From Blasia pusilla (Eukaryota; Marchantiophyta; Marchantiopsida; Blasiales), in NCBI GenBank assembly GCA_050084515.1, contig CM114274.1:28892001-28956000 (forward strand): a stretch of 64,000 nt of DNA. The letters run 5' to 3'. This document shows, one piece after another, positions 1-13,074 of this stretch. The notes under the pieces are model-generated. The model made no database searches. It had not been told where the DNA came from and saw only the letters and a list, made by a program, of their open reading frames with translations. Within the stretch, counting starts at the first letter, position 1; the number at the start of each line of letters is the position of its first letter. The translations under genes were made by a program, and so were the position numbers.

Positions 1-24
1 TGTAAAGTATACGAGTACGCGATA

Positions 25-740
25 TTGAGTTTAGGGTTTGGAATTGTGATTCCTCTCTCTCAGTATTGTGTTTGGGTAGCAAGAGTAATTGGGAGGGGAG
101 ACTATCTCCATCACTCTCGTGGAAGGGATGGAGAGAAAGTGATCTCCCACGGCCAAGCTTCCGGACCTGGACAAGCATTGGATGAAGGCGATAGAGGCAA
201 CACATCACTTCAAGACATTGGGAAACGCCAGAGGAAATCCAACCACATCAATTCTTACTCTCCATTTTCTAGTACCAATCTATCTTTATCAGATATGAAC
301 AGGAACTTTGATGATGCATTTGTGAAGATTTTCATGCGCCCTATAGGAAATAAGGCAGCAAAATCTCATAAGGGAACATTTTCAGAGTTGCAAGAGTTGT
401 CAACCAAGTTGAAAGTAATCTTAGATGTTTGCAATACGATGGAGTCTATTGTGAAGGGATTTCAGAATCAATGAATTTTGCTAGGCAAGCTAGAAAGTTC
501 CCCTTTAGAAAAAACCATTGATGGTTTGCCAGGATTCATTGAGAAGATTGTGTTACAAGTGAAAGCTCTTTTGACATATGAGGGTATCCTACAATTGATA
601 ATGGCAAACAGAGAGGTTTTGCAATGTTAAGATCAGAATCGTAGTGCTTGGGTATTTCTACGAGCTCAAATTTGCTTTGATCTTTGCCCCAAGAAGTTTA
701 GGGATCTAGTTCTTTGTCAATCTTGAATCCAGATTATCTC
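25..740 (+). pseudogene. Decayed copy 1 of an unrecognised gene, paralogous to 20.2-20.9 kb
   Basis: I do not recognise this family. An open frame runs to a TGA at about 472, and the same frame continues after it with readable sequence (EKTIDGLP, then EKIVLQVKALL, then MANREVLQC), hits a TAA at about 627, and resumes (DQNRSAW, FLRAQ) to about 710. The same segments occur in the same order in copy 2 near 20.36-20.86 kb, for example SLSDMNRNF here and SLSDLNKNF there. Homology is protein-like and the two copies carry different lesions, so both look like independently decayed relics of one coding sequence. No domain, signal peptide or membrane segment is apparent. The frame before about 250 aligns only loosely with copy 2, so the start is uncertain. 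Confidence 0.6.
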
Positions 741-3024
741 AGACGACATTTATTTGAGCTTGATTTTGGTTGTAGGTTTGGCATACTTGGGAGATGATCT
801 TTTGTATCTTTCTGTCACAAGGATATTCTAATAACATTTTGATAAGAAATCAATTATAGAATCTTGTGTTTTCATGATATTTCCTTGATCATATCCTATT
901 CATGGTCTGCTAAGTCCGTATTGAAATACACCTACACATGCACTTTACACACTTTACTTTTAGATGAAAGCACTTGATCCTCTTAGGTGATGTCACTTTT
1001 CACTCCCTGTTTTATTTTAAAAACATAGGGACCTATTGTCCATTGACTCTACCTCAGCAAGCATGGACCTGTTGAAGATGATTGCATAATGCCTTCCCTT
1101 CCATATATTTGGTGTTGTTGGAGTACTTTATATTGCATACCATAATGGATCCAAAAAACATTGTGACACGTTGGATTTAGATAACTAATCTCTTGAATAG
1201 TTTGGTTAAATTTGAAGATATGCCCAACGCATAGTCCTTATTGTATGAGGACAATATTTACATGCCTTCATAAAGATTTTATATGTAAAAGGATTGATCA
1301 CTACAAGGTTTTGTTACATACAATGTCAGAATACTTTCTGTTTCATACTTGCAATCAGAAATCCCATCTTCCAAGTGTTACATCCATCAAACCATCTTGC
1401 CCATATCACATATGGGACCGCCACTAACTATATACAAAGCATATATAGCATTTCCTCAATAGGAATGCTATGATGCTTTCTTTCTCATACCAAAATAATA
1501 TGTGTTTGTGCGTTAGTGGCAAAGGTGGAATGTTCTTGTGTTCTTTGACATGTTTGCCACATATAACCATTATTTATACAATTGCTTCATTTCATGCTTG
1601 GTATATCACATAACGAAAGCCTATCAAATTTTCAAACATTTATCCAATGTCAATTTAGGAAGTATGAGATAATATGAATCATGAGGACATTCACTCTTCA
1701 ACTTGAGAGTTAGCCCTCTCTCAAGCAGTAGTACTTTTTACTACGTACTACATCATTCTGCTACACTACACCGACAAAAATCTACAATTGCTTGCAATAT
1801 GCCTCATTTTGGCGACCAAACCTTAATATTCCGCCCCCTTTCCTCCTCCTTGTCAATTTTCTTCTTGTATTTGGGAAGTTTTTCTTCCCACTAATTTTCC
1901 ATAAACCATGCTAGAGCTTTAGCCCTCTCTTTCTCCTCTTCCTCATCAATAGCACATTCGATGTAGAACTTGGCAACTTCCTCTACGCCTTGTTTTAACT
2001 CTTATTCCACTTCCTCAATTTTTTCTAGCTCTATCTCTTCCTCTATACTAGCTCTTCTAATTCTGACTGGGGGAGGCTTTGTAGGCAAAAAATTTTCATC
2101 TAATTCACTTGGAGCCATACGCGTTCAGTACGTACCCTTCATTCACAACATAAACAACATAAGTTTAAATATCACCACTACTCACTTAAAGCAAGTTTCC
2201 AGGTCTAGAATGTATTTGAAGCAATTATCAAGAGAACAAATAATAGGATGATCAATTTTGACTTCATCAACAATACTAGTGGTGTATAGGCAATGGTTTA
2301 ATTATAAACTAGTCCACTTCTAATAAATTATATTTGCCTCAATAGTATTTACGCCATCACAAGGAAGACATTCTAGCTATCGAAGTGATTGTTCACTCAA
2401 AAAAACCTTCTCATAGGGTTTTCATGTGAGGGCTCTCTCCTCATTCACGGACCTTGTATTTTTCTCAGTGCTTTTCTTTCTTAGGAGAAACATATCAAGT
2501 AAAATCTAGTACTTGAGATAATATATCTCAACCTGCTTGATCATACCGGACAAATATGTTTGTCAACAGGTTCTTTCCAAAGTGGCTCTGCCTTCTTCTT
2601 AAAGATGATGTATAATATTTACAAGAGTCACTCAATTCTACGTTCCACAGATATAGATCATTTTATTCAAACATCACACATGATAGCTTAATAGGCATAA
2701 GCATCTACCATTCAAACAATCGTCTCTCATGAAACCGAAAGCATTCTGTTAGATCACAAAGAACACCTCCCGCAATATGGTCACTTTTGGCACCCACATC
2801 CACACCCAACCCAAACAACTCAACAGATAACATAACGTTAGATCCTATAGAGTGGCTCTTGAACTTCCTATGATGAAAAAACTCACCTTACAACGAAAGT
2901 AACATAAAAAATTTATTAAACCCATGACTTGTAATTTTACATAGAAAGCATTCCGGAATTGTCTAATGGGATACTTACAAGGCTTTGCACTTCAAATTAA
3001 CTATGAGCCCAAATCTCTGCACGA
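741..3024. other. Unannotated AT-rich spacer
   Basis: Only short chance frames are seen. There is no recognisable domain, no convincing splice structure and no obvious repeat family; the right edge is set by the LTR-like copy A. Confidence 0.5.
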
Positions 3025-4296
3025 TGTCGTGTCGAGAGTCTTTCTTCGAGTAAGGGTAGGCCTTCTAGCTGCGGCAGACGCGATCGATCCAAGATGAACT
3101 CTCTGAGAAGATCTCCTTTTTCAATATAAAATTATTATGTATACTCTCCATTCTCTCACGACAGGTATCACAAATGGAAGTGCCGAGGCGATCACTTCTT
3201 CGTAACATCGGATCCCAAAATTCCTAACTATAAAATCCCTATAAACTATTTTACGCTTGTATACGAGGAAGATAACACAACTAGTATTAAACCCTACTTG
3301 AGCAGGCCTATTGACGTCCATGGATCGCTATATAAGAACATACAAAGTACAATCCCATGTCTTTCCATATGTGACGATAGGAAGGATCACCGGAGTTGGA
3401 GATTGAATGACTTGGTTCATGAACGCCTCCCCAAAGTGATAAACTAAATAGCGAGTGAACCAATGCCTATCTACAAAGAATATCTTGACATGGTATGGAT
3501 TAAGGAAAGGAAAGTCGGGCACAACTCGTGCTCCACTCCTATCCATGCTTGACAGACACATTCTCTACTCTCCTCAAGAATGGGTTTTGGCGGAGTTATT
3601 CTCCCAAGAGGGGTAATCCACTCTCATTGGGGAAGTAACAAGCCAAAACATTCACTATTTTAGTATGATTAAACTCCTCTAAGGTGACAAACCTCTCATC
3701 TCCACACACACACACCACACTCTAGAAACCTCTTGGAGAATAGGCCATGGTCAAGTTACTCTCCCAAGAGGGGTGATCCACTCTCATTGGAAGAGCAAGC
3801 AATCCTAAAGTCATACACTCAAGAGTGACATGTAAGACTCAAGACGTGGAATAGAAAGTGATGAACCCTTGAAGGTCCCTCCTTTTTATATACTCACAAG
3901 AGACCCACAAGAGTACAAAATAGAGCTAATCTTATCTTGTGCCACATGGCTTCCTCTCAAGACTTAGCCAATCACATTTTGACACAAGTAGATTTCCTCT
4001 TATCTCTTCCAAAATATCCTCTTTTACCCACTTGATATTTTCCAAATTACCCCAACTAACCTAGCCACCAACTAAGCCTACTTTTGCTTTTCATTAAAGC
4101 ACCAACCTCACTACTTTACTTTTATAAAGTCATCCTTTATTTATTATCTCTTTTCCTAAAGTTGCGCCCGCATAAAAGAAGCACCATAAAGAGGTTTAAA
4201 CATGGGAATTTCCTTTTCCTAAGCTAATTTACTTAATACTAATAAAACTCTCTCTAACACTTAACGAGGAAGGAGTTTACACATTACTATACGACA
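3025..4296 (-). mobile_element. LTR-like repeat, copy A (1.27 kb)
   Basis: On the minus strand it begins TGTCGTATAG and ends CGACACGACA, so the ends are short inverted repeats (TGTCGT/ACGACA) of the TG...CA type expected of LTRs. Near-identical copies lie at 26313-27550 (plus) and 53723-54997 (minus); similarity stops at the same bases in all three. A TATA-like ATATAAA sits about a third of the way in on the minus strand. Downstream of it is a coding-looking stretch of two short frames (about 3561-3328 and 3321-3121) whose halves resemble each other. The flanks (low side ending CACGA, high side starting ACCGC) do not form a target-site duplication. A solo LTR is the simplest reading. Confidence 0.75.
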
Positions 4297-4714
4297 ACCG
4301 CATACCACAATAATGATTCAATTCTGAGGGTTGAAGGAATGAATATGGACTAAACCATGTACAATGGCACCCAATGAATAGAAAAGCCCATCGCATGCCA
4401 ACCTTGAAAATATAAAGCATTCTAACTCTATCATAACAAACAAGAACTCAAATTTCAACAAACGCATACTAACAACTTTACAAGGTTCACGTAGTTACTT
4501 AGAGCACCTAATATATGTACACGGTAGAACCCATGAGACAATAGAGAAAAAAGAAGAAGTGGCATTTCTGATTTGACCAATGAACATGCATATTACAAAA
4601 GCCAACACCAATGATCACATCTCTAAATAAAATGCTTACACGCGGAACCTATTACACTTGGACGAGTATCGAATCAATAAAACAATTATTCCAAATCCCC
4701 TCAAGATTGGCACG

Positions 4715-5760
4715 TGGGGAGAGATGAACGTGTTCATAAACACGTTCCTCACCTGCGCAATGATTGAAACCATCTCAATACCTACCTAATATAGTTTGCG
4801 CAATGATAAACGCGTTCCTCTTGTTCTCATGTTCATAAAATATACACAAACCTCACCTTCACGTTGAGACGGACGGAGGAGCTTCAACAACCCCTTTGAA
4901 GGCAATACGAAGCAATCTCACTCATGCCAATAAGGAATAGGACCACAAACGAAGTAGGTTCAGCAATACAGAGCCAACAGGAGCATGAACGAAGCATATT
5001 GAAAAAGCCAAAAAGCGTTCAAAATTCAGCGCCACCATGACCAAAGCAGATTGAAGAAGCAAATACGGAGCAGGTTGAGGCAACATGACCACGAATGAAT
5101 TGCAAACAAGATCCCTCATGGCTCAACGAAAGAAAGAATTGGAGAAAAAATCCCTCAGGGCTCCCCAGGGTCGCTACCTCTCCAACACGTCAACATTGCA
5201 ACATCACTCCCTCACATGGTTTCCCCCTCTCAAGGCTGGAATGAGATTTGCCCAGGCTTGCTGCTGATTAATAGCAAACTACATTTGAATTTCAAATCTA
5301 ACATGGTGCGATGCCATGCACTCACCATCCGCATGCCATTTACATGCGTATGAGATCCTGCCATCCACATAAGAACGGATATCCATCTTCGGATATCTGG
5401 TGCCGACCCTAAATAGTGCCGTCGCCAGAAAGTTTGAACTTGAGAACTTTTGGAGACGATCTCGATTCCGAGCATACAATACGGGTGAAAGGGACCCGTC
5501 ACTCATACACGGCCCACGAGGCAGCAATAACTCCTCTGATCTCTCGGACTATCGTGAGGGGCTGAGAGAGGTCGGGAAAGACAAAGTTGGGAGGAAGAGC
5601 TCCAGGAACGAGGGAGATGGCTATGTCAAATGCAGCCGCGGGGATCATAGGGATGGACAAAGGGAGGGGAGTCATTATGACTCGAGGAGGAAGGAAGAGC
5701 TAGAAGTAAGAAGCCTGGGTCAAAAGAAAGGGGCTCTCGATAGACCGAGAACTTAGAGCC
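4715..5760. repeat. Member E1 of a palindrome-headed dispersed repeat family
   Basis: The left edge carries the perfect palindrome GAACGTGTT-CATA-AACACGTTC at 4726-4747. About 560 bp later comes a TTTGAATTTCAAA block, then a GGATATCC...CGGATATCT block near 5368-5400, then a purine-rich open stretch (5400-5755) whose translation (SNNSSDLSDY) resembles the second member at 23.58-24.57 kb. The order of landmarks is the same in both members, but the middle differs. Boundaries are approximate and the class is unknown. Confidence 0.5.
4726..4747. repeat. Perfect 9-bp-arm palindrome with CATA loop
   Basis: GAACGTGTT, loop CATA, AACACGTTC. A longer version with 14-bp arms and one mismatch occurs at 23581-23612 at the head of the related repeat. 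Confidence 0.85.
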
Positions 5761-6962
<1,202 letters not shown>

Positions 6963-7254
6963 GTGGTGTTCCCATTGATAAGTCTTGTGAAAACTCCACC
7001 TTTGGAGTTTCAATACCCGTGATTGGAAGTGACAAAGGAGTAACATCCAGCGAGAGGATGCCCTTCACATCACCTCTCAAAGACACCACCGAATTGCAAA
7101 GACCTATCGCAACCACCTCACTTGGGTACACTCCCTTAGTTGGACCCTTCCCAAAGACAGTGGCTACAACTGTTGCACCTTTGGCATACGGGTCATTCCT
7201 CCTACCAACAACACTTCCTCAACCTCCTTTGCGGTGAGATGTGCATCCTTCAAA

Positions 7255-8410
7255 CAATCTTTCTTTGTGCCTTCAATTTTGAAATTTTGACTAGTTTTCC
7301 TATACGACAATGAGAATTCTCTTATGTTTTAGTGGCTTTGGTTCATGAAGCCGACTCAACTACCACACCTCAAAACGGTATGAACTACCACACATTGAGC
7401 CTCATGGATGTTATGTGTGTAGTGGAGGCTCTTAGGAGAATGTGCAATCTATCCAAATGGAATAGATTAGCAGTATTCTTTGTGAGTCTCAAATGGATGA
7501 GATAATAGATTGACTGATCCGAGGTTACAACTCTATCTTTTTCTCATTTTGACCGAAAGCTATCAACACTTTGGTACAAGCTATTTCACTCGGTTAGGCG
7601 AGTCTTGACATGGTTGGAAGCTCGACCGTAAGCATTTGAGACATTTTGTCCAACAATACAATTCGCATGTATTATGAAGATGCGGTTGTTATGCAAAATC
7701 CTTAAGTAGAAGGTTCTCGCACGGAGTTCTTCTCCGATGAGAATAATCACACTCTTGCTCAACTTTTGATAGGAGTTACGTAGGAAATTCTTAACAACTT
7801 ACGGCATCCATCAAACTTTTGTTTGTGGCGAGAGAAGGAGGTTGTGGTTGGCAGGGATTCACATTAGCACTAGTTTTGGTGATGTTCCTACCATGTGTCG
7901 TCTTAACCTGGTTAGCGGTCCAAGTTTTTTTGCAATAGAACACCTCGAGAGATAATAAAAGTCCAGCGGACGGGAATACAACTCTCCGTGATTGTATCGA
8001 GGAAAAATGCAAGGTTAAGCATTAAGGATAATGAGGCTCTGGAAGTTATAACTGTCGGGAGATGTCTCAAAGCAAAGTTCAGTTGGAACCAGCGCCTTCA
8101 ATTTTGAAGCTTAGTGGATTTCCTATATCACAATAGAATTTTCTCATGTTTCACTGGCTTTGGTTTACAGAAGGCGACTCCCTACCACACATTGAGCCTC
8201 ATGGATTTGATATATATGTGGCTGGAGGCTTGTGGAAGAATGTACAATCTCTGCAAATATTATACATTAGCAGGGCTAAAGCAAGTTTCAGTGGATGGGT
8301 AGCAGAGTGACTGGTGTGAAGTTATATTCTCTGTTCTTTTTTCAACCCACCCAGAGAGGTATCAACACTGGAGCAAGCTATTTCACTCAGAGGAGCGACC
8401 CTGACATGGG
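7255..8410 (+). repeat. Diverged direct duplication (about 7255-7615 and 8090-8410)
   Basis: Two blocks of about 320-360 bp share the same order of segments: CCTTCAATTTTGAA, ACCACACATTGAGCCTCATG, AGCTATTTCACTC and TTGACATGG/CTGACATGG. They are separated by about 475 bp with no recognisable content. Neither block gives a convincing coding frame. The origin is unknown. Confidence 0.65.
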
Positions 8411-10165
8411 CCCCTAATTACACTCTAACTCAACTCTACTTGTCTTTAACCCCCCATAAAGAAGTGCACTTAGAATCATCATCCTTCAAGTATAAGTGTA
8501 TCTCTTCATCCAAACTAGAATACCCACAGATCGGACTATCTTGGAAGAAGCCCAAGGAAAGGTTTAAAGAGAAACATTCCCAATCTACTTACAAAATGGA
8601 GTGAGCTTCAATTTAGTGAGATTAAGAGCAATGCTTCTAGATTGTCTTGCATACTGGGAGACAACTATGCAGTAAGGCAGAAGACTTATATATTCATCTG
8701 AATAAAGAAATTCCATTAAATTGAACTGACTTAATCCAGAGGTGATTACCAGTGCGAACTTACCATTTTCAACCCGCCTTAAGGACTCCTTATTGGGTAC
8801 AATGTACAAAGTTGCCAACTCCTAATCTCTCCAGTCCTTTGCTGCTGCTAACCAAGAAACCCTAAGGGTCCATACACCCAAGAGTAGCAATCATGAAGTT
8901 TAGCTCAACAACTTAAGACTTGTAAAGAGTCACAACTTCTGGTTGTAACCGCAGAAAAATATGCATTTTATCAATTCCAAACAACAAAGTTAAAGAACAC
9001 GATAACCAAGATTTGCAAAGAATATATCTTTGCTACCATGCATAGAAAGGTTCACAAAATGATTGACTGGGCAAAGCAAGATCACCGCTTCTTAGCCGAC
9101 TATATGCATAAGAAGTCATGGCATTCTTCTTTAGGTCTTTGATCGGATAAGGTTCAGCTGCACCCCTTTACCTAAGAACAAGTATGCTCAATCGGTGCCA
9201 TGCAAAGAAAGAATCAACTTTGTGTGCACTGACTCTAGTGACTAAATCCTCTTGAATAATTCAAAAAGATGAAAATACTAAATCACCAGGTCTTTTGTAT
9301 GGCGACAGGTTTTAGAAACTCTAAAGTTGTCTCTTTGTGGGTTTGGATATTGCTCTAGTCCTTTTGGATTTGGTTCCTCCATGGATGGTAGGATCATTGA
9401 TTGTACTTTATTCAATCCGATTGACTGTACCACTTCTGTGCAAAGGAGTACTCCAAAGTTCAGGAAAAAAACCATTAATTTATTAAGAACAAAGCCACAA
9501 GTAGATGAGACTCGCCGTGTACAAAATCGATGACGCACCACACTGGTAAAACCAGTCAATCTCTTTCTTCCTCAAAAGAAAGACACCACAAAGGACGATT
9601 CCTCATACCTACAAAAGGCACCCCAAAAAATTTACATCATCCCTATCACAAAGTAAGGCTAACTCACAGAGATAGAGCAAACATGCACTTCATGTTGTGC
9701 TGCAATGGAGTGACTTTTAAGCCTGCTCTATCTACTACATCCTTGGAGCCAAATCAGTCAGACATAGACTAGCCATCAAAAATTATAAAGAGCTCCTCAC
9801 ATTGCAGATTTGCAGAGTCCATGAAACAATCCACAGATTCGCTCAAGAACATAGGTAACATATCCAAAGGGTATCAAGTTGGAAGATTTATTTGATGAAT
9901 AGCACCAGCTCCAAGAAACCATACATCCTCGCGAAGCAAGCTAGGTTTGGTTGTAGAATATAGTTAGCTAGTTAGGATACCACTGAGCCTATGCCAAAGC
10001 CAAGGTGCTACCTCAAGAGCCTCCAAACACCTACACAAATATTATGAGTCAGGGAGTGAATTGAGCACATAAGAAGTTGCCGCACAAAGAAAGACCATAA
10101 CAACTTCACCTCAGCTCGCTAAGATGAAGTTGGAGAAGTCATGTCACATTCATAAGTTGCTATGT
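8411..10165. other. Unannotated region
   Basis: No domain, repeat or convincing exon was seen. Short frames near 9278-9559 (minus) and 9530-9772 (plus) have no recognisable content. Confidence 0.45.
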
Positions 10166-10169
10166 CTAT

Positions 10170-10376
10170 CGATTCGCCGTCACTCCCATCTGATTATGTA
10201 GCCACGGATTTCAGGCTCTGTATTCTAGAACCTGTCCCACACTTCTCTTCCTCGATTCGCCGTCACTCCCAGCTGATTATGTAGCCACAGATCTCAGGCT
10301 CTGTATTCCATAACCTGTCCTGCCCACACTTCTCTTCCTCGATTCGCCGTCACTCCCAGCTGATTATGTAGCCACA
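10170..10376. repeat. Tandem repeat, about 2.5 units of 83-87 bp
   Basis: Units start at CGATTCGCCGTCACTCCC near 10170, 10253 and 10340. The second is 87 bp because of a small insertion (CTGC) near its end; the third is partial. Confidence 0.9.
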
Positions 10377-10690
10377 AGAAAAAGTCTGTTGTTCCTTGTG
10401 CATCGCTTGCACAATGACGTAATCCAAAGCCTTATCGTTCCCAATTGCCAGAATCCGCATATTTGCATGTAAATTATCACCCAATTTATGGAATTTGCTT
10501 GATGAATATCGAATAATTAACCAAGCGGTTGCAAGGAGTTCTGAATTTATTTCAGAAATTGTAGCAATTTGTGTTCTTATGAGCGCGCCTCTTATGAGTC
10601 ACCCTGGCCATACTGCAAACATTATGTAATAATCCGCGTGGATAATGAATCCATTGCGAAGTTGTAAGTGAATTTGATTCTGAAGTGATT

Positions 10691-10762
10691 TTTTCCGTAG
10701 GTTCCTTTGCGATTGGGTAGGATGGGAATTTTCCGTAGGTTCCTTTGCGATCCGAGGATGGG
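10691..10762. repeat. Two-copy tandem repeat of about 38 bp
   Basis: TTTTCCGTAGGTTCCTTTGC starts at 10691 and again at 10729, each followed by GAT and a GGATGGGAA tail. Confidence 0.85.
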
Positions 10763-10857
10763 AAGTTACATTCTTGTGAACCGTTGGGAGTTGCCTTCCC
10801 CAGGCTAACTACAGTATGTAATATACTACTGTAGCTACCCTGGCCCGAAATGAAAGC

Positions 10858-11327
10858 CTACAGTCCACTCTCTTCATCATCATCCCAACCTTTGTTACTG
10901 AACACACGTGACCCCCTAGGAAAGACAAGTGCATCTTCCTTTGTTTGAAGCACATCCACCCTCTCAAAACGGACAGCACCAACCTTTCGAGCATTCCTTG
11001 CCAAAATCTGATATAACCATTCAAAGAAGTCAAGCTCAGTCAACATACACAAGATGCGTATCGTCATGGAGTACTTTGAAATTTTTTGAAAACATGCAGA
11101 TTTTTGGTTCAACTACAAGGACACTGAATATACCTCAAGTCTGTCTGTACTCTTGGAACTTTTCTCTATGATCCTCTTGATGATCTGCTTCACCATCATG
11201 GCGGTCTTCACTCTCCTCATTATCAGCCTTGCGAAGGATCACATTGATACTTCCTCCTGTTCGTGGTATGTAGCGACCCAAACGCTTCACATACAAAACC
11301 AGAAACTGTCTCGTACCGAGAAGGACA
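10858..11327 (-). CDS. Possible 3'-terminal exons of an unrecognised host gene
   Basis: On the minus strand a plausible penultimate exon starts at 11327 after an acceptor preceded by a CTAAC branch-like motif. It reads LGTRQFLVLYVKRLGRYIP and then a hydrophilic segment (DNEESEDRHDGEADHQED). A plausible last exon starts at 11073 after TTTCAAAG and reads TIRILCMLTELDFFEWLYQI and onward to a stop at 10858-10860. The composition is more protein-like than neighbouring frames. The donor of the upstream exon is unclear, because the frame meets a TGA near the best GTATAT site. I do not recognise the family. It could be a fragment captured by a transposon rather than an intact gene. Confidence 0.35.
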
Positions 11328-11539
11328 CTGTAAATAGTGTAGCAAAATCAGCGGTTAGCATAGTAGCTCGTTTTAGTCCACCCCACCTTTATATTGAAGT
11401 AGTTGCTGGATCTTCATTCGGACTTGTTAGACTGTTCCCACATTTCAATGGAGGACGAATGGAGGATGCTGGTTTACTATGTGCTTTTAGTATACACATA
11501 TCAGGTAGGGAGTGGTGGTATGGAAGGATTGCTTTGTAG

Positions 11540-12062
11540 CATATTTTAATGATGAAGCTCTGAAATTACCAATCAGCCAGGAGACCAACAGACCTTGTTC
11601 GTTTGAATTGCATGTCTCCATTTTTTCTCGTAAAAATGCTACAGCATCCATTCACTTTAGACGCCAATTGTAGATGAATTTTTTGTCTAATCGGATGACA
11701 TGTAACAGTCATTGTTTTAGGTTCTATTAACTCCTAACCACACAAGTAGTTTAGGTGGCTACTTGCTGTGCTTCAATTGATTGTAAATTTTTTCGAACCC
11801 TTTGCTTGATTTTTCTCCTCTTTTAGATTGATACACAACTTGAAGTAAGATGGTTTAGGGAGGAATGGAAGGTATTCGGGCTTTGAAACCAAGGGAGGTT
11901 TTAGAAGAATACCAAGGTTTAAGAATAGATTTCAGATCAAACATTTAGTGGGAATGTTCATTGCCTAGAACTAGTGGGACTTGTTAGGTTTTATCCCTTT
12001 GGAACATGTTCATGTCATGGTTTGAGATACTTTATTGAATGTGTTTCAGGAGTGCCTTTCCC
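11540..12062. other. Upstream region of the BED-like ORF
   Basis: No coding content is seen. The segment ends in a good acceptor (TGTGTTTCAG at about 12040-12049) just before the first usable ATG, which suggests a 5' UTR intron for the next gene. That is inference. Confidence 0.4.
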
Positions 12063-12902
12063 ATGTCTACTCCGACCTCAGTTTCCACCCGGGTAGTTTG
12101 TGGCGTTGCATTGGGGAAAAATACCTATTGGAGGTATTTGCATGACGGCACATTGTGGATGTGTCTAGTTTGTAGTCGCATTTACTCTGCAAAGAACAAA
12201 ACAAAGTGCAATCAGCACTTAACTAAGAAGCACCCTCACCTGCACCCAAGTTACTTAGTACCTTTGGAAAATGTAGGTAGGCATCCTGACGACCTTGTGA
12301 AGGGCCGTAAGAGGAACATTAGTGAGAAGCACAGAGAGAAAGATTTGATGATAAAATCAGGAGATGCTATCGGGCGTCTAGAAAAGATGAAAAGGGAAAA
12401 ATTATACAGATTTAGACAACATTGGTCTGAGACATGGTTGACAATGGAACGAGATCCTGTCATCCCACACTTGTTCAAGAAGCCAGCATTGTTGGCTTTA
12501 ATGGAATGTGAGCTCCCCAAGTGCCTTGGTATCCAAGATTGGGATGACTTATTGGATAGAGAAAAGTATGACAAGTGTCGTGTGAAAGTACGAGACTGCG
12601 GTGAAAGCAATTTGATGATGGATGTGATTGTCTTAGCATGCTTGGTTGCCATTGAGAGAGCTAGTGAACCTGGTTCTGCAGACCAGATTGGGAGGGGGAA
12701 GAATTACTTTCTTCATTTGGAGTCGGTGAAGAAACTTTGGGGAGTAGAGGAGAAGAAAGAGGGAGTGTGTTTGGGTGTGCTTCCTGCCATTTTTAAAGAT
12801 GAGAGATCTCAACAATTGAAGGAGACACAAGCTTGGATTGCTCGAAAGAAACAAAACTTAATGGCTTGGCTTGAAAGAGATCAAGCCAAGTACTCGGATT
12901 GA
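12063..12902 (+). CDS. BED/C2H2-like zinc-finger protein, C-terminus disturbed by an inversion
   Basis: The frame opens at 12039, but a TTTCAG acceptor overlaps that ATG, so I prefer the in-frame ATG at 12063 (MSTPTSVSTR), giving about 279 residues. Near the N-terminus, WMCLVCSRIYSAKN followed by HLTKKHP gives a CX2C-X14-HX4H arrangement, as in BED-type DNA-binding fingers common in plant transposases and their host derivatives. The rest is basic and helical (KREKLYRFRQHW, AWIARKKQNLMAWLERDQ) without a hAT dimerisation motif or an RNase H-like core. The stop follows directly after KYSD, at the edge of an inverted segment, so the natural C-terminus is probably lost. It may once have been continuous with the ORF at 13.07-14.65 kb. 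Function is unknown beyond probable nucleic-acid binding. Confidence 0.6.
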   Translation: MSTPTSVSTRVVCGVALGKNTYWRYLHDGTLWMCLVCSRIYSAKNKTKCNQHLTKKHPHLHPSYLVPLENVGRHPDDLVKGRKRNISEKHREKDLMIKSGDAIGRLEKMKREKLYRFRQHWSETWLTMERDPVIPHLFKKPALLALMECELPKCLGIQDWDDLLDREKYDKCRVKVRDCGESNLMMDVIVLACLVAIERASEPGSADQIGRGKNYFLHLESVKKLWGVEEKKEGVCLGVLPAIFKDERSQQLKETQAWIARKKQNLMAWLERDQAKYSD

Positions 12903-13068
12903 CCAATCTAAATCTAGATTGACCAAGACCAATCTAAATCTACATCCTTCTTCTCCCTTGGGACATACTTGGAAGCTCTTTTTTCGCAAACCTCTTTGAC
13001 CTCCTCCAAGTTTCTTCTCTCCAACCATTCATTCCATTGCTGCCTAGCCATGAAATCCGAGTACTTGG
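12886..13068. repeat. Small inversion bounded by a perfect 15-bp inverted repeat
   Basis: CCAAGTACTCGGATT (12886-12900) is the exact reverse complement of AATCCGAGTACTTGG (13054-13068). The 153 bp between are non-coding in the plus frame, but on the minus strand they read KYSDFMARQQWNEWLERR and on to DVDLDW, which continues the KYSD end of the upstream protein in style and register. The likeliest explanation is that the original continuation of the gene has been inverted. Confidence 0.7.
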
Positions 13069-13074
13069 AGGAAT

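Noticed and set aside
3025-4296. TGTCGT...ACGACA unit as a DNA transposon with terminal inverted repeats
   Set aside because: The inverted part is only 6 bp, a TATA-like box lies at the expected LTR position, and related gypsy LTRs here also start TGTCG and end CGACA; LTR preferred.
4715-4750. Helitron 3' hairpin
   Set aside because: No CTRR end follows the palindrome on either strand and no TC start could be matched.
12251-12652. A 133-codon minus-strand frame opposite the BED-like ORF
   Set aside because: Antisense shadow; the plus strand has the zinc finger and the better start.
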